Source: Aphelenchoides besseyi (taxonomy: Eukaryota; Nematoda; Chromadorea; Rhabditida; Aphelenchoididae). Taken from it: DNA of 64,000 nt. Positions 1 to 10,909 of this stretch are shown here, piece by piece. The stretch covers positions 16,678,001 through 16,742,000 of the forward strand of contig JAMPIQ010000002.1 of the NCBI GenBank assembly GCA_024699855.1, written 5' to 3'. Position 1 is the stretch's first letter. Each line of letters starts with the position of its first letter. The notes under the pieces were generated by a model that made no database searches, was not told where the DNA came from, and saw nothing but the letters and a program-made list of their open reading frames with translations. The position numbers and the translations under genes are program-made.

Positions 1-217
1 TAGCTTCCTTTCTAAGAGCTAGCATGTGATCGAATTCGAAAGCCAATTTGAGGGCATCAAGAGCCGACTCAACGCACAAGTTGTCCGACATGCTTTCAAC
101 AATCAAATCCTAATTTTTGGTCTACAATTCGTTTTTGTGCCAACACAAACCTGAATCTCATCGAGTTGGTAACGTCCAGCAATCGCGTAAAGTTCACTGT
201 TTGCCATCTTCTTTAAA
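1..217 (-). pseudogene. Partial MATH-BTB gene copy (end of BTB and BACK part)
   Basis: On the minus strand this is the same sequence as 6,080-6,297: the end of the BTB exon, the 40-odd-base intron, and the start of the BACK-like exon. It is cut by the window edge at base 1. On its 5' side it is joined to a foreign AATAAA-bearing 3' end rather than to the first part of the BTB domain. It therefore lacks a start codon, the MATH domain and most of BTB, and is unlikely to encode a working protein. Confidence 0.85.
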
Positions 218-2163
218 AACAAAGTTTATTGGCAATGACAAGTTACAACGCAACAAAAGTCGAAGGCAAAATAACTAATGCGATGAAAGATACAAAATAT
301 TGTAATGGCAAGAGACAACTACAGAAATTGATTCGCTTTTAGACAACACACGGAGAGATTGATTGCTCGTCGCTTTTCGGTCCCACTTGCTATTGATCGC
401 TACGTTCCGATCTACAAATAGTGTTCATTTATTGAGATTTTCAGCTCACTTCCCCATTTGCCCCAAAACGACAGTCGGCGTAGCGATGCACTAAAAATGA
501 AATCAGTTATTTCTTTATCTTTTACCTTACTGTTTGGGCACTCATTGGTCTTATGCTCGTTGGTCTTACAGTCGTCGCAGTAACTTTCTGAAATGCTTTG
601 ATTATTCTATTCATCGCGCTATTACATACGATTTTTTGGTCGAGTTTTTTGTTCTCATCCATTTTTAACACAAAACCAAAGAGACTAAACAGAATTATGT
701 TTAATCAGGAATACGCGCACAAAACACGAACTCGCAAAAAAAACGCATGAGAACAACAATCTCCCGAACTTTCGAATTGACATGTTGAGCGGTTTGCTTA
801 ACCGCTGAAATGTTGTCGGTCCGCCTCCTTTAGCAACCAAATCGCTGTTTACAAGCAGCGCCGTTTCTATTGATTTTTCATATTGCGTCATTTAACGGAG
901 CGTCTCCTTTATGACGCTTGTTTTTATCTTAGTCCTGTGTATTTGAAGCGCAATCGAACTAACTGAGCGCTCAAAAAACGGGCGCCGAAGGAATGGGCGT
1001 TAAACTACGAATAGTTAGAGATGTTCGCTTCGAAAAAAGCGGGAACCGATGCGAACGAGCTTTGCAACGATCATTTTCATCGATCTCCTTAAGTCATCAA
1101 CACCGCGACACTTCGGGCGGAAGTCTACAGTAGCGAAAGACCTCCCAAAAACCTTTCCGTCTCGCGAACTCTGATTGGGCGCCGACCACACACACACCAG
1201 TGGGTTCCGTTGGGCGAATTCGGGGATACTTGCCGACTATGCATTTCGTTTATCAGTCATATCACGCGGATTATCATCGGTCGAGACAACGCTTTTGCAA
1301 TTCTTGTTGGCTCATCGAGATCGTTTTGAATGTTTTTGTATCTTCTGCTGATTCAAAGAACTAAGCTGCCACTGATTCTCGTATTCTTAGTGTACATGAA
1401 CCTCATCATGAAAACCGAATCCCTTTTGGTGAAACAGACGATCAAACTCATTTTCCCAATTAGCGATAAATTGACGGGCAACTGACGAGGTGGGCGATTG
1501 ATCAGCGGACGCTGTTAATTGCAGTTGCCGAAAAATTAACAAAAATTACTAAACGCTCCGCTTGTCGTCGGTTCCAATCTTCGGTGGTCGACGGCACCCT
1601 TCCAATCCACCACTCGAGCAGCTTCACTTTTGATCGTTTCGCTGATGAGTCGAATTTCTTTCGTTTTGTTCTTTTCTACGCGTGTCCGATTGTCGATTCG
1701 ATGATCTTGTTGGTTAGATTGACGACAAGAACTCGTGTTTATGTTCTGCGTACGTGACTTCTCGAGTTCTCTTTTGTAACCATTAGACAAGATCAACGTT
1801 CTTTTGTTTCGTTTTCCACGACCTTTTCTCTTCATTTAACTGAGCAGTGGGTTCCTCTAATCTCCAGTTCAGTTCCTGTTTACCACCACAGAGCTATTAG
1901 GCTCGTTCAAAGCATTGCGATCGTTCAAACGAACAGTTTGGCCCAAAAAAGCGTTGAAATTGCGACTTGAAACGTTAGCGGTGGAATTCGAAGGCGAATG
2001 CCGCCAATCCGACACAACACGCAAATGTCGACGCGTGAACGATCAAAAGTTCGTTCAACCGGCATTAAACCCCGCAATAAGATGAACCTCAATTGGTCCT
2101 AAATGTTTTCTCCACTCAAGTTCTCAGAAAACGATCTGAGGAAGTGACGAACAGATTCGTTCG
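1..2163. repeat. Inverted segmental duplicate of about 46,115-48,297
   Basis: Read on the minus strand this block matches about 46,115-48,297 on the plus strand over its whole length. One 60-codon reading frame (1,015-1,197 minus and 47,074-47,256 plus) is identical in both copies, and the rest shows scattered substitutions and small indels. Read on the minus strand, the block holds a zinc-knuckle unit (about 450-660), a 3' end with AATAAA (about 222-228), and then the start of a BTB/BACK fragment (1-217) that runs off the window edge. The join of the zinc-knuckle 3' end to BTB sequence is the same in both copies, so the chimera formed before this duplication. Confidence 0.93.
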
Positions 2164-2232
2164 TGTTTTGTGCGCGTATAATTACTTTATTGAGCATAAC
2201 TTGTATTTAATTCTTAGCACCGATATTCGAAA

Positions 2233-2940
2233 ATGGATGGAAATAATGAGAAAAAAGAAGAAAAAAACGGTAAGTAATTGTGCGATGAATAGAATAATCA
2301 AAGCATTTCGGAAAAACCCTATTGCGAGGACTGCAAAACACATGATCATATGACCATCGGAATGTGATACGGGTAAGTTAAAAAATGGAAGTAACTGATT
2401 TCATTTTTAGCAAATGCCTACGCCGACATTCGTTTTGGACAGAACGGAAAGTAAGTCTGTCATTTCAAGGAAGAAATAATTATTTTCAGATGGAAGCGCA
2501 TATGGACAGAAATACACGAGCACGGAACCAATGAGTGTGAGAACTGTAAGTTGAAAAATGAAAAGATAAGTCCTTTTCTTTTTTAGTGCATCGTTATTCT
2601 GATTCGAAGTTCGGGCGATTTGGGAAGTCAGTTTGCTATTTTCAGACCTAATCCTTAAAAATGGACGGAGAGAAAAAAGTGAAGAAAAAGGTAAGTAATC
2701 GCCCAATTCCGGATATAATTAATAAATGATTTCAGAAAAAGACTATTGCGAATATTGCAAGGTTTATGGTCATATGACAATGTATTGTGGGAAGGGTAAG
2801 TTAAAAAATAAAGTAAACCATTTTCTTTTTCAGATCATAGATACGCCGATTATAAATACGGCGAATACGGGAAGTAGGTTGGATGGATTTTATAAGTAAA
2901 ACGGTTTTCAGACATGCACGTTAGTGATCGATGTGCGACG
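2233..2940 (+). pseudogene. Tandem micro-exon units encoding CCHC zinc knuckles
   Basis: At least three related units lie in tandem (about 2,233-2,455, 2,480-2,630 and 2,661-2,877). Each unit begins with a short lysine-rich exon (ATG at 2,233 and 2,661). Next comes an exon with Cys-x2-Cys-x4-His-x4-Cys; unit 3 gives CEYCKVYGHMTMYC, and units 1 and 2 are partial. A third exon gives a repeated RYADxxFGxxGK-like tail. CX2CX4HX4C is the nucleic-acid-binding zinc knuckle of Gag and of some cellular RNA-binding proteins. Related single units lie at 47,606 and, inverted, near 450-660. Decay is visible: unit 1 has TTTCGG where an AG acceptor is expected, and in unit 3 the exon phases do not join in the knuckle frame. 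I cannot say whether any unit is translated, or whether the array was once a single poly-knuckle gene. AATAAA follows at about 3,016. Confidence 0.55.
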
Positions 2941-3006
2941 AAACCGGAGCAATGACCAGTCAATCTTCGTGTATCTTGTTCGAATATCTCATCGATTTTT
3001 GTGATT

Positions 3007-3228
3007 TGTTATTGCCAATAAACTTTGTTGTTTAAAAACTTTGGCACTTCTCTTGTTCATGGAACATTGAAACATGAAAGTGAATTCTTCATACATCACA
3101 AGTGGACATTCTTACAGCTCTACTCCAAAGTCACGCTCGTTCTCATACGACGAGCAGTCAAAACGGAAACATCCATTCACTCATCTCGTTCACAAACATT
3201 TCTGTTGGCGAACAAGAGTTGAGAATCA
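3007..3228 (+). repeat. Shared 3'-end module, copy A (split by the LINE)
   Basis: The module begins around an AATAAA (about 3,016), followed by a CTTT-rich stretch, CACTTCTCTTG, and then a block containing TTCTTCATACATCACAAGTGG. The same module recurs at about 52,780-53,060 (plus) and 42,550-42,870 (minus), behind different coding sequences. Here the module is interrupted by a LINE and resumes at 4,685-4,790. It looks like a polyadenylation region that travels with these duplications. Confidence 0.8.
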
Positions 3229-4684
3229 ATTTCAATTTATTTCCAAAATCAACGGATAAACAGTGAACATTAAGTGATCAAATAAAGTTCCGTGTTGGTG
3301 ACCTCACGGTTGTTGTCGTCTTTCCGATTTTTGTGGCAGCGGGATCGCAAATGTTTTTCCGAGCTTCTTCCAACGTTGTTCGTCTTTTGCCGCTTCTGTC
3401 CATTGGGATTTGTGCAGAACCATGTACTTCTGGCCCACGCGTTTTCGGCCGTCCATCTCCAGCAACGCGTTTTGTACTAGGAATCCACAAAGTGAGTTGT
3501 TGCGACCATCTGCCGTCGATCGATCGGAAGAGGCGACCAGCGAATTTCCATTTTCTTTTCCGGACAGCTGAAACGATGTCCGTTACTTGGGTTTGGCTTC
3601 TCACCCAAGTTGATGGCTTTTTGTCACGAAGTCGGACTCCAATCATTCGACGTTCCATCGCCCGTTGAGTTCTGGCAATTCGCTCCAAGTTGCTGTCGGT
3701 TGCGGCCCATGTTTCTGCTGCGTACAACATCGTCGGAAGAACAACCATATTGTAGTATCGTCGCTTCAAACTTGTGGCCACGTTCTTGTCCGTCAAAAAA
3801 CCGCTTCATTTTGCCAAAAGCCGACCAACCAAAACCAATTCGTCTTCCAATGTCTTTCCCATGATCTCTCGGAAATTGAATCAATTGACCGAGGTAGTTG
3901 AAGCAGTCGACTCGTTGGACGTCTTGGGAATTGATTGCGATGTTCGAGTTGCTCCAATGATTGTCGCGGTCGGCGTTCATCCACTTTGTTTTGTTTGCAT
4001 TGATTTCGAGACCAACAGTTGAGCATCGATCGGCAAGTTTGATGGCCATGGATTGAAGATTCTTTGGATTGTTGGCAATCAGAGCAATGTCGTCAGCATA
4101 AGCGAGGAAATGTAGCCGGCGGTTGTCGATTTCAATTCCTTCTTCCTGTTCCCAGTTGATTTGGTTGATTGCAAATTGGAGAACTACGATGAAAATCAGC
4201 GGTGAAAGAGAGTCACCCTGTCGCACTCCTCGCTGCACTCCAAAATTTGCTGATTCGTTTCCCCATCGTAACGAACTGGTGCCAGATGAGTAGAGAGTTT
4301 TGATCATCGAAACCGTATCATCGTCGACGTTGAAGCGTTCCAAAGCCGCCCAAATGGCATCGAATTCGATCGTATCAAACGCTTTTCGAAAGTCAACAAA
4401 CATCAGCGCCAGCGGGTAGTGGAATTCCCAAGCTCGTTCCAATAAGATGCTGATTGAGTGGATGTGGTCGGTAGTTGAGAACGTCGGTCGGAATCCCGCT
4501 TGTTCGACTGGGATGCAGTTGAGAACCGCTTTTTGAACGCGATTTGTGATGGCTCGAGTCACCAATTTGTAGACAGATGGCAGTAGACTGATTGGTCGGT
4601 AGTTTCCAATGTCCAGTTTGTCCCCAGCTTTCTCCAAAAGAATCGTTGAAGCATGAGAAAAATCGGCCGGAACAATGGATTTCT
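3229..4684 (-). mobile_element. 5'-truncated non-LTR retrotransposon (LINE, RTE-like)
   Basis: This insertion holds one minus-strand reverse transcriptase reading frame and a short A/T-rich 3' tail (3,229-3,290). The 10-base sequence TTGAGAATCA flanks it on both sides (3,219-3,228 and 4,685-4,694). The flanking module exists without an insertion at about 42,680 and 52,995, which confirms the boundaries. The 5' end is missing: no endonuclease domain is present and the frame opens inside the RT domain. The C-terminal block (RAMERRMIG, then KWKFAGRL, then DGRW) is the pattern I associate with RTE/BovB-like elements; the clade call is inference. Confidence 0.92.
3278..4680 (-). pseudogene. LINE reverse transcriptase fragment with frameshift
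   Basis: RT motifs appear in the expected order on the minus strand: NYRPISLLPSVYKL, QAGFRP, FVDFRKAFDT, QRGVRQGDSLSP and LAYADDIALIA (the YxDD catalytic box), then LEINANKTK. Near 3,800 the frame shifts at a run of six Ts, and the C-terminal part (LPTMLYAAETWA, RAMERRM, KWKFAGRLF) continues in another frame down to about 3,278. One extra T explains the break. With no N-terminal endonuclease and a frameshift, this copy cannot make a complete ORF2 protein. Confidence 0.93.
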
Positions 4685-4934
4685 TTGAGAATCATAAAGT
4701 ATGGTAATAATCACTAGAACCTATGATTCTCAGCGATCAAGTCGACTGATCGTCTTCCACTTTCGGGTTATTGAGCTTGTTTGTTCGAGTCTTCGACTTT
4801 GCAAGTCTATAAAATTTGCATGTTGAAAAATTTGCTGTTGTCGAAGGTCATTTTTTGATTCTTGGTTGCCGATCAAAAAACTTTGTTTTCAAACTGAGTT
4901 ATCATCTTTCCATCAGAAGTCAGTTTGTTTTCAG

Positions 4935-6421
4935 ATGTCGGTCTGCAGACATCTTCCCGGAGGTGTTACCGAATTCAAATGGCAAATCAACGACTACGAT
5001 CAACGACTCAAAACAGCGGTCTGTGGGGATGTATGGACAAGCGATATCTTCACGGCGAATCTTCCGGACAAACCGAAGTTCAGTTTGCTTTTTACTCCAC
5101 CATTACCGTTCAAATTCTACTCAAAAGATTATCCATTTATGGCTAATCCGTTCCTACACAATCATGCAATGTTGTGCGTTTTGAAAGAGTCATTTAAGAT
5201 TGGCATCAAGTGCTGTGTTTGGATAGAAGACGAAAACGGTGATATCTTTTCGAGAAGACGTTTGTTATACTTACTTTCTAATTCACGCGTGTATTTGAAG
5301 GTACCTGCAGTATTGGTTTTAATGAATGTCATATGATTCTATCAAATTTACCATCAACCACACGACATCTCTCTATCTATTATCATATCACTAAAGAAGC
5401 TGTGGTAACTAAAAGCAACGAAGAAGAGAAGGTGGTGGATCTTCTCTCTGTTGAATCGTCAGCTCCAGAATACACCTTTGTTTTGGAGATTTCAAATGGA
5501 TTTGAAGAATTTCAAGAATACGAGCTCGATGGCAAAAAGTTCACGTTGAGGTACAATAACGACACCACAACTTTTAAATGGGACAATAGCGCATTGAATG
5601 AATGTTCTTACGAACGTTATTTATTTAAAATTTGGATGGAGAACGAATCAGGACATAGAAGTTTTATCATCAGTAAGCTCATATTAGTCGACTATGACCA
5701 CTCTTCTTTACAGGTAAAAACGTTCAGCCATTTCGAGATAGCATATTCACCTTATGGAAAAGCAAAATTATTCGCACCTTAGCTACTCATGGATTCTCTC
5801 GTTTTTTTGTGAAAGTTCGTCCATTTCGTAACTGTCTGTTTGATCAAATACGTCATTTACATACTGTCAACTTCAACAGTTCGCAGTTTGGTAATGTCAA
5901 AGTTGTTGCTAGCGATGGAGGTGTTTTCTACGTTAGTCTTGCTTTCCAGTGCTTCAACGATGCGTTTAGATGCCGAAGATTGTCTTGTTCTTGCACTCCG
6001 ACGAGTTCGTAGGTCAAGTGGATTTGGATTCGAAGACGCTTGAGACAATCCTGTGGCTCATGTGCACCGGTAAAGTGAAGAACAAGAAGATGGCAAACAG
6101 TGAACTTTACGCGATTGCTGGACATTACCAACTCGATGAGATTCAGGTTTGTGTTGGCACAAAAACGAATTGTAGACCAAAAATTAGGATTTGATTGTTG
6201 AAAGCATGTCGGACAACTTGTGCGTTGAGTCGGCTCTTGATGCCCTCAAATTGGCTTTCGAATTCGATCACATGCTAGCTCTTAGAAAGGAAGCTATGAA
6301 GTTTGTTCTCGACAACTTCGACAAAATCGCCAAATTGAACGAATGGAATCAATTCGCCGTTTCACACGTTGAAATTGTCACTCAATTGGTTTCTGCTTCA
6401 CGTCTTTCGTCCCAGGTGTAG
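4935..6421 (+). CDS. MATH-BTB domain protein
   Basis: This multi-exon gene probably encodes a substrate adaptor for a cullin-3 ubiquitin ligase, the known role of MATH-BTB proteins (SPOP in vertebrates, BATH proteins in nematodes). The ATG at 4,935 follows directly after TTTTCAG, so it lies at a cis- or trans-splice acceptor. The first part reads EFKWQINDYDQRL and, later, FTANLPDKPKFSLLFTP, which fits a MATH fold. A second MATH-like stretch lies in 5,333-5,672. The BTB part begins NVKVVASDGGVFY (about 5,904). An intron of about 38 bases (GTTAGT to TTTAG, ending at 5,969) then leads to MPKIVLFLHSDEFVG and on to ETILWLMCTGKV and ELYAIAGHYQLDEIQ. A further intron (about 6,147-6,190) precedes a helical BACK-like tail ending at TAG 6,419-6,421. 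Junctions between 5,250 and 5,900 are approximate. The last exons are duplicated at 48,053-48,390 and 1-217. Confidence 0.82.
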
Positions 6422-7127
6422 TATGTTGTTGAAGAACGAGAATAAATGAATTAGGTACAAGAATAGCAAAATGGTGATCAGTTGGTTACTCAAACGTATA
6501 AATGAAAGCAAAGAAAAAGTTTCATTCAAAGGATCTCATGTTCAGAAGCGGACACTTCACTGACAGATTTGTTGTTGTTTTTGGTATTTGAAGCGCGAGA
6601 TGATTGTAACCACCACGGAAAGATGTCCGGTTGTCCATTTTTGAGCGGCGACTTGAAGAACGAGTAGGTGGCGTAGTAACGAACCAACGCTTGCAAACTT
6701 TGGAAATACGGAGCGCTGTTGTCCGGAAGTTTGACGTAAATTTGACATTGTTCTTCAGGAGTTCCCAACTTTGACTTCGTTTTGACGTAACGAGTTTTGA
6801 TGGGATAGTGACTAAATCAGAGAGTGGATTACTAGAAATTCGGAGGCTTGCCGATATTCTTTGCAACTCGTGCAGTAGACAACGTAGAGATTGAGACGCG
6901 GTTCAAGATTGTCGTAAGTGGTCAAACGAGAAGGCAAACGATGATAAACCGCAAATGCGGCCGGTTTGTTGCAACGAAGCTCAGCATCTGCACGACTCAA
7001 TATACCGATGTAGTAGTGCATGAACGGATCCAATGGCCGTTCAACACGATATTTCTCGTAACGTGGACGTAACCTAAAGACCAATTCGACTGTTTGTAAG
7101 ACCGATTTGTTTACTCAGTTGAAGGAC
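6079..7127. repeat. Source copy of a near-identical segmental duplication
   Basis: This segment recurs in the same orientation at about 48,053-49,094. I found only a handful of base differences by eye, for example the codon changes LEPRL/LQPRL and IHSLI/IDSLI. It spans the last part of the MATH-BTB gene, the intergenic gap and the SH2 exons. Both ends fall inside genes, so each copied gene is truncated. Confidence 0.95.
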
Positions 7128-7747
7128 TTTTCGGTGATTGCGAATTGACAAGTTGGTTGGTTTCCTTCTTCAATTTTTGCTTGAGACCCGAAACATTTTC
7201 GTTTTTGACTTTCTGTGCATCAGTTGGTTGATTCTCATCCATTGACGCTATAACCACATAGCCATCGAAGTTGTTCAGTTCATCGACTGCACGAACGTTA
7301 CGTATCGGTCGCTCCTCCTTCTTCTCCACGATTGGTTTGGTGATTGACGGTTTGGAAACCAAAAACTGCTCGTTGAATCCGTCATCAGTTGCTAAGTCGA
7401 CTTCGGTTTCTTTTTTGGCGCGCTATACCATTCTGTTCATTCGATTAAAAGAATATTTTGTTACCTGAAGTTTTGCCGCATAACACGGTGCTCCATGACG
7501 ACAACAAACGAGCTTCTTGGATTTCGTCTTTTTGATCTTTTTGCTGGACTTTGACTTCTTAATCGAAGCATCGTTCTTCAAACTCGTGCGAGCACTGGAG
7601 GTCGACGAGCTCCAGAAGTCATCATCTGAAATGGAAAATAAAAATACTGCAAAGCTCCCGACTACCGTCGTCTTGATAACGTTTCGTTGGTTTGTCCTTC
7701 AGAACACGCAGTCCCGATTTGGCACGAAAGCACTTGTTACGTGACAT
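6526..7747 (-). CDS. SH2 domain protein
   Basis: This minus-strand gene converges on the MATH-BTB gene, about 100 bases away. The start at 7,747 opens a basic exon (MSRNKCFRAKSGLRV). It is followed by a Lys/Ser-rich exon (KKSKSSKKIKKTKSKK), then by a low-complexity exon around 7,111-7,400. A C-terminal SH2-like domain follows: FMHYYIGILSRADAELR, AFAVYHRLPSRL, LNLYVVYC, HYPIKTR and FQSLQALVRYYATY match the WYxG-ISR, FLVR, hYxI and LVxYY positions of SH2 domains. The usual FLVR arginine is not obvious (AFAVYHR), so phosphotyrosine binding is uncertain. Joining KEYR to HYPIKT needs a GC-AG intron (donor GCAAGC, about 6,858; acceptor TTTAG, about 6,816). The protein is probably a cytosolic or nuclear adaptor with no kinase domain. 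The SH2 exons are duplicated at 48,495-49,053. Confidence 0.72.
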
Positions 7748-7919
7748 GGCTCAGTGTTCACTGGATCAAAAAGATTGTCGATCGAAGAAGTCAAAGTCTG
7801 ACGACCGTTTGATGCCACAAATTGCAGGGCAATTGAAATGAATTCGCGACATCCTATTACTTTGATTATGCAAATGTTTGGCAACAAAATCCGATCTCTC
7901 AACACTTGATTCTAATTCA

Positions 7920-8640
7920 TGCCTTTCTTGTCAATGAGTAGAACTCCATATTGTATGACATCAATTTCTAACGTCCAATAACTACAGAATTAAAGTTTAA
8001 CGTCTGATTTTAATTGACCGAATTTATTGACAGTTCTTGTTTGCTGTTTATAACACTTGTGCTATAGGTTTGTATCACATGTGCAATCACGAGTGATCGT
8101 CTTAATGTGTTGAGTTAATCACATTTTGGTTTTCACTCAATTTGTTCGAACACTTCTTTTTAAATGACAGTGATAATCATTGTGCTCTTTAACATTCCAA
8201 CTTTGATGGCTCTCAACCCAAAAGTGACCTTGCCGCGCGTGTCGTTCTTTAGCAATGTACCTTTACGTACAAGGAGTTTGATTTAACGAATGACCATGAT
8301 GCCACCGCAATTGTTTCAACTTCTCCAACAAACCTTTCCGTCAATGTTGCTGGAACGAAAAGGTTGTTAAACGTTTTTTCAGGACTTCGATCAGCGTTCG
8401 CCGTCTAGTTGCTGTGTTCGAAATCACAGTCAATTATTCTCACTTTCACTGTCCGTCCACGACAAGTTCCGGAGCAATAGGAAAAAACAAAACGGTTCAA
8501 AAAAGTTTTTTAATGTCGCGTTCAAGAATCGAACGGTTTTAAACTGCGCGAATTGATTGATAAAGAACGTTCAAGTGTTAAGTGTTAATCGCAGTGTTGA
8601 GGTCGTAAATTTCACCGTACTACCTTGTGCTTGCTTCTCA
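7920..8640. other. Intergenic, no gene seen
   Basis: This A/T-rich sequence lies between the SH2 and vWA genes. No reading frame has recognisable motifs. The promoters of both genes (divergent from here) should lie inside it. Confidence 0.6.
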
Positions 8641-8643
8641 GAA

Positions 8644-10904
8644 ATGTGGACAACGGTAAGTGGATGCCAAATAAGTGAACTCAGTTGTTGTAGTTGTTTT
8701 TCGCGTTTGTTTGTATCTTAGCAATCACGTTGAGTAACAGTAAAGGTCTCGAAGCAGCAGGTAAATTCGTTCAATTGGAATATCTAAGCTTCAATCTGCT
8801 CTTAGATTGTAAAACGAATACTCTGTTTCTAATCGATTCGACTGGTTCTGTTTCGAAAATTTGGATCGAGCAGAAACAATACGTTCAGAAGGTTCTAAGC
8901 AAAATGAACGCCGGTCAGGATCGTGTTGCTCTCATTGTTTACAGCAGCAGACATCGAACTACGAAGCTTCATGGCTTCCAAAGCTCTCAAACCAAGGAAA
9001 GCATCTCGACGTTGACTAATTGTAGGAATAAACACCTTAACTGATCTTCAAATCTATTCCAGCTATACCGTTTTTCAACGGTATCACTGCGACTGGAGCT
9101 GCTTTAAGTGCAGCGCTTAAAGAATTGGAGAACGCAGGTTCTGGAGCTGTGAATTTGGTTGTTGTCACCGATGGCTTTAGGTTGATTACAGTAGTGACAA
9201 ATGTTAATAGCATTACTTTTAGTTTTGATCGAGTAAATGATCAAGTAGATCAATTGAGAAAAGTGAACAACTTGCGTACTTTTGCTGTTTCCATTGGTCA
9301 CTTTTATCAGAAGTAAGTTCATGAGTTGTGCTATTGAAAGTCGACGTTCATGTTAGAAGTGAGCTTTTGCAAATTGCCGGCTCTGAAGATCACGTTTTTA
9401 TTGGTGCAAACAGTGCAGATGCACTAATCAACTCGCTTCAACTTTGTGCTCCAACTGAACAAAAGACTGAAAGTAAGTAATCGGTTAACTTATTTTAATT
9501 GTTTAAGATCTTTCAACAACTACTGTGTCGATTACTACAACCGAAAAAGCAACAACCACATCAACCGTTTATACGACAACAAAACAAACAATCAAGCAGA
9601 AGAAAACGAACCCCCAAGAAGTCAATCCCTACGAAATGCAAGAGAGCGTCGATCTCAACACGAAACTAGTTAATACGACCACAACTCAATCGACCTCAGT
9701 TACAACAACTCAATCGGCATCAACATCCACCACCAAGTCCTTACCGTCAACAACTCAAGCATCATCGACAACTCAAGTTCCAACGACAACAACAAGTCAA
9801 ATCCGGACATCGACATCCTCCGAATTGCCAACAACGACCAAAAAGACAAAAGAAAAAGTGGACGAAAAGAAGAACAAACAGACAACCAAGAAGTCGAAGG
9901 AAAAAACGACGAGCAAATCTGAGAAAAAGACGAACAATTCGAAGAAGAAAAACGGTCAAAACAAGAACGTTGAACTCACCGATGTTCCAGTTAAAAACGA
10001 AACGATTACGACGAAGCCATCAAAGTCGTGCATATTAGATGTTATTTTTGTACTCGACGTTTCCAGCTCCGTTCACGCCGCCTTTGAACAAATGTGCGAT
10101 GCTGCTGTCGAGATCTATCAGAACCTAATCACTGAGAACACCTTACACTACGGAATCGTCAAGTTTAGTAACAGCCATAGTTCGAAAGTGGTTGTGCCAA
10201 TGGGGTGAGTTTATGCAAATCGGTTTACGTTTTGGTTTGAAGTTGAAGGCAATCTATCAAATACATTCAGTGGTTTGATTTATGTTGGACGCTTTAATGA
10301 AAACTGAGTGTAAAAACATCTAAACGAACAGAAAGTCATTGATCATAAGGAGACAGCTGATTCGCTTGTTGTTATTTTGTTTTTAGTGAACACAAAACTG
10401 TTGACGCCTTCCGTCACAGCTTACATACGATTTCACAACGTGGTGGAACAACATACATAGTCGAAGCTCTCAAACAAGTCCAAGCGATGTTACACAGTCA
10501 GGAAGGACACAAAAGTTTGGTGATTGTAATAACTGATGGCTTCATTCGCGATGATCCTGAAAAAGGTTCGTTTTTGTGTAAAGTGCAAACATGTGATTGA
10601 TCGCTCCTTTCTTGCCGTCAACGTCAATTGTAGGCGTTCTTCTTGTTGATCGATTGCACTAATCACGAAAAACTTCCCAATTTCAGATGTCAAGGACTTG
10701 CAATCAAAAGCGACTGTTTTCATTGTGCCCAGCGCCAAAGATTTTCCGTTGAATAGGGCCGAACTCAAAGTCTGCAATCAATGCTAACCAATCGTACAAT
10801 CACATTCATTTCAGAAAATGGCCAGTAAAGAAAGATATGCGTTCGTGGACAGAGACATGCAGGGAATTAAACGTGCATTGACCGAAGTAGCTGCTGGTTG
10901 TTAA
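8644..10904 (+). CDS. Secreted protein with two von Willebrand A domains
   Basis: This is a multi-exon gene encoding a probable extracellular adhesion or matrix protein. The ATG at 8,644 opens a 12-base exon. Splicing from 8,655 to about 8,693 joins it to a hydrophobic signal peptide (LFFAFVCILAITLS). vWA domain 1 begins TLFLIDSTGSV (a MIDAS DxTxS variant), continues with VALIVYSS and GITATGAALSAAL, and ends about 9,460. A Thr/Ser-rich then Lys-rich linker (9,520-10,000, mucin-like) follows. vWA domain 2 has VIFVLDVSSSV (DxSxS), GIVKFSN, RGGTTYIVEAL and VVIVITDGF, ending in AAGC and TAA at 10,902. Introns of about 45-180 bases have GT-AG ends. Nematodes have many such vWA proteins, but I cannot assign an orthologue. 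The reading frame looks intact. Confidence 0.88.
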
Positions 10905-10909
10905 ATACC

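Noticed and set aside
3292..4022. Several plus-strand open frames across 3.3-4.0 kb
   Set aside because: They are antisense shadows of the minus-strand LINE reverse transcriptase, which shows ordered catalytic motifs.
6816..6836. A 21-base GT-AG intron in the SH2 gene
   Set aside because: Too short to splice, and the resulting frame stops. The GC-AG intron that overlaps it restores the SH2 domain in frame.
9700..9959. Minus-strand leucine/cysteine-rich open frames
   Set aside because: Antisense of the Thr- and Lys-rich linker of the vWA protein; the composition is explained by codon complement.
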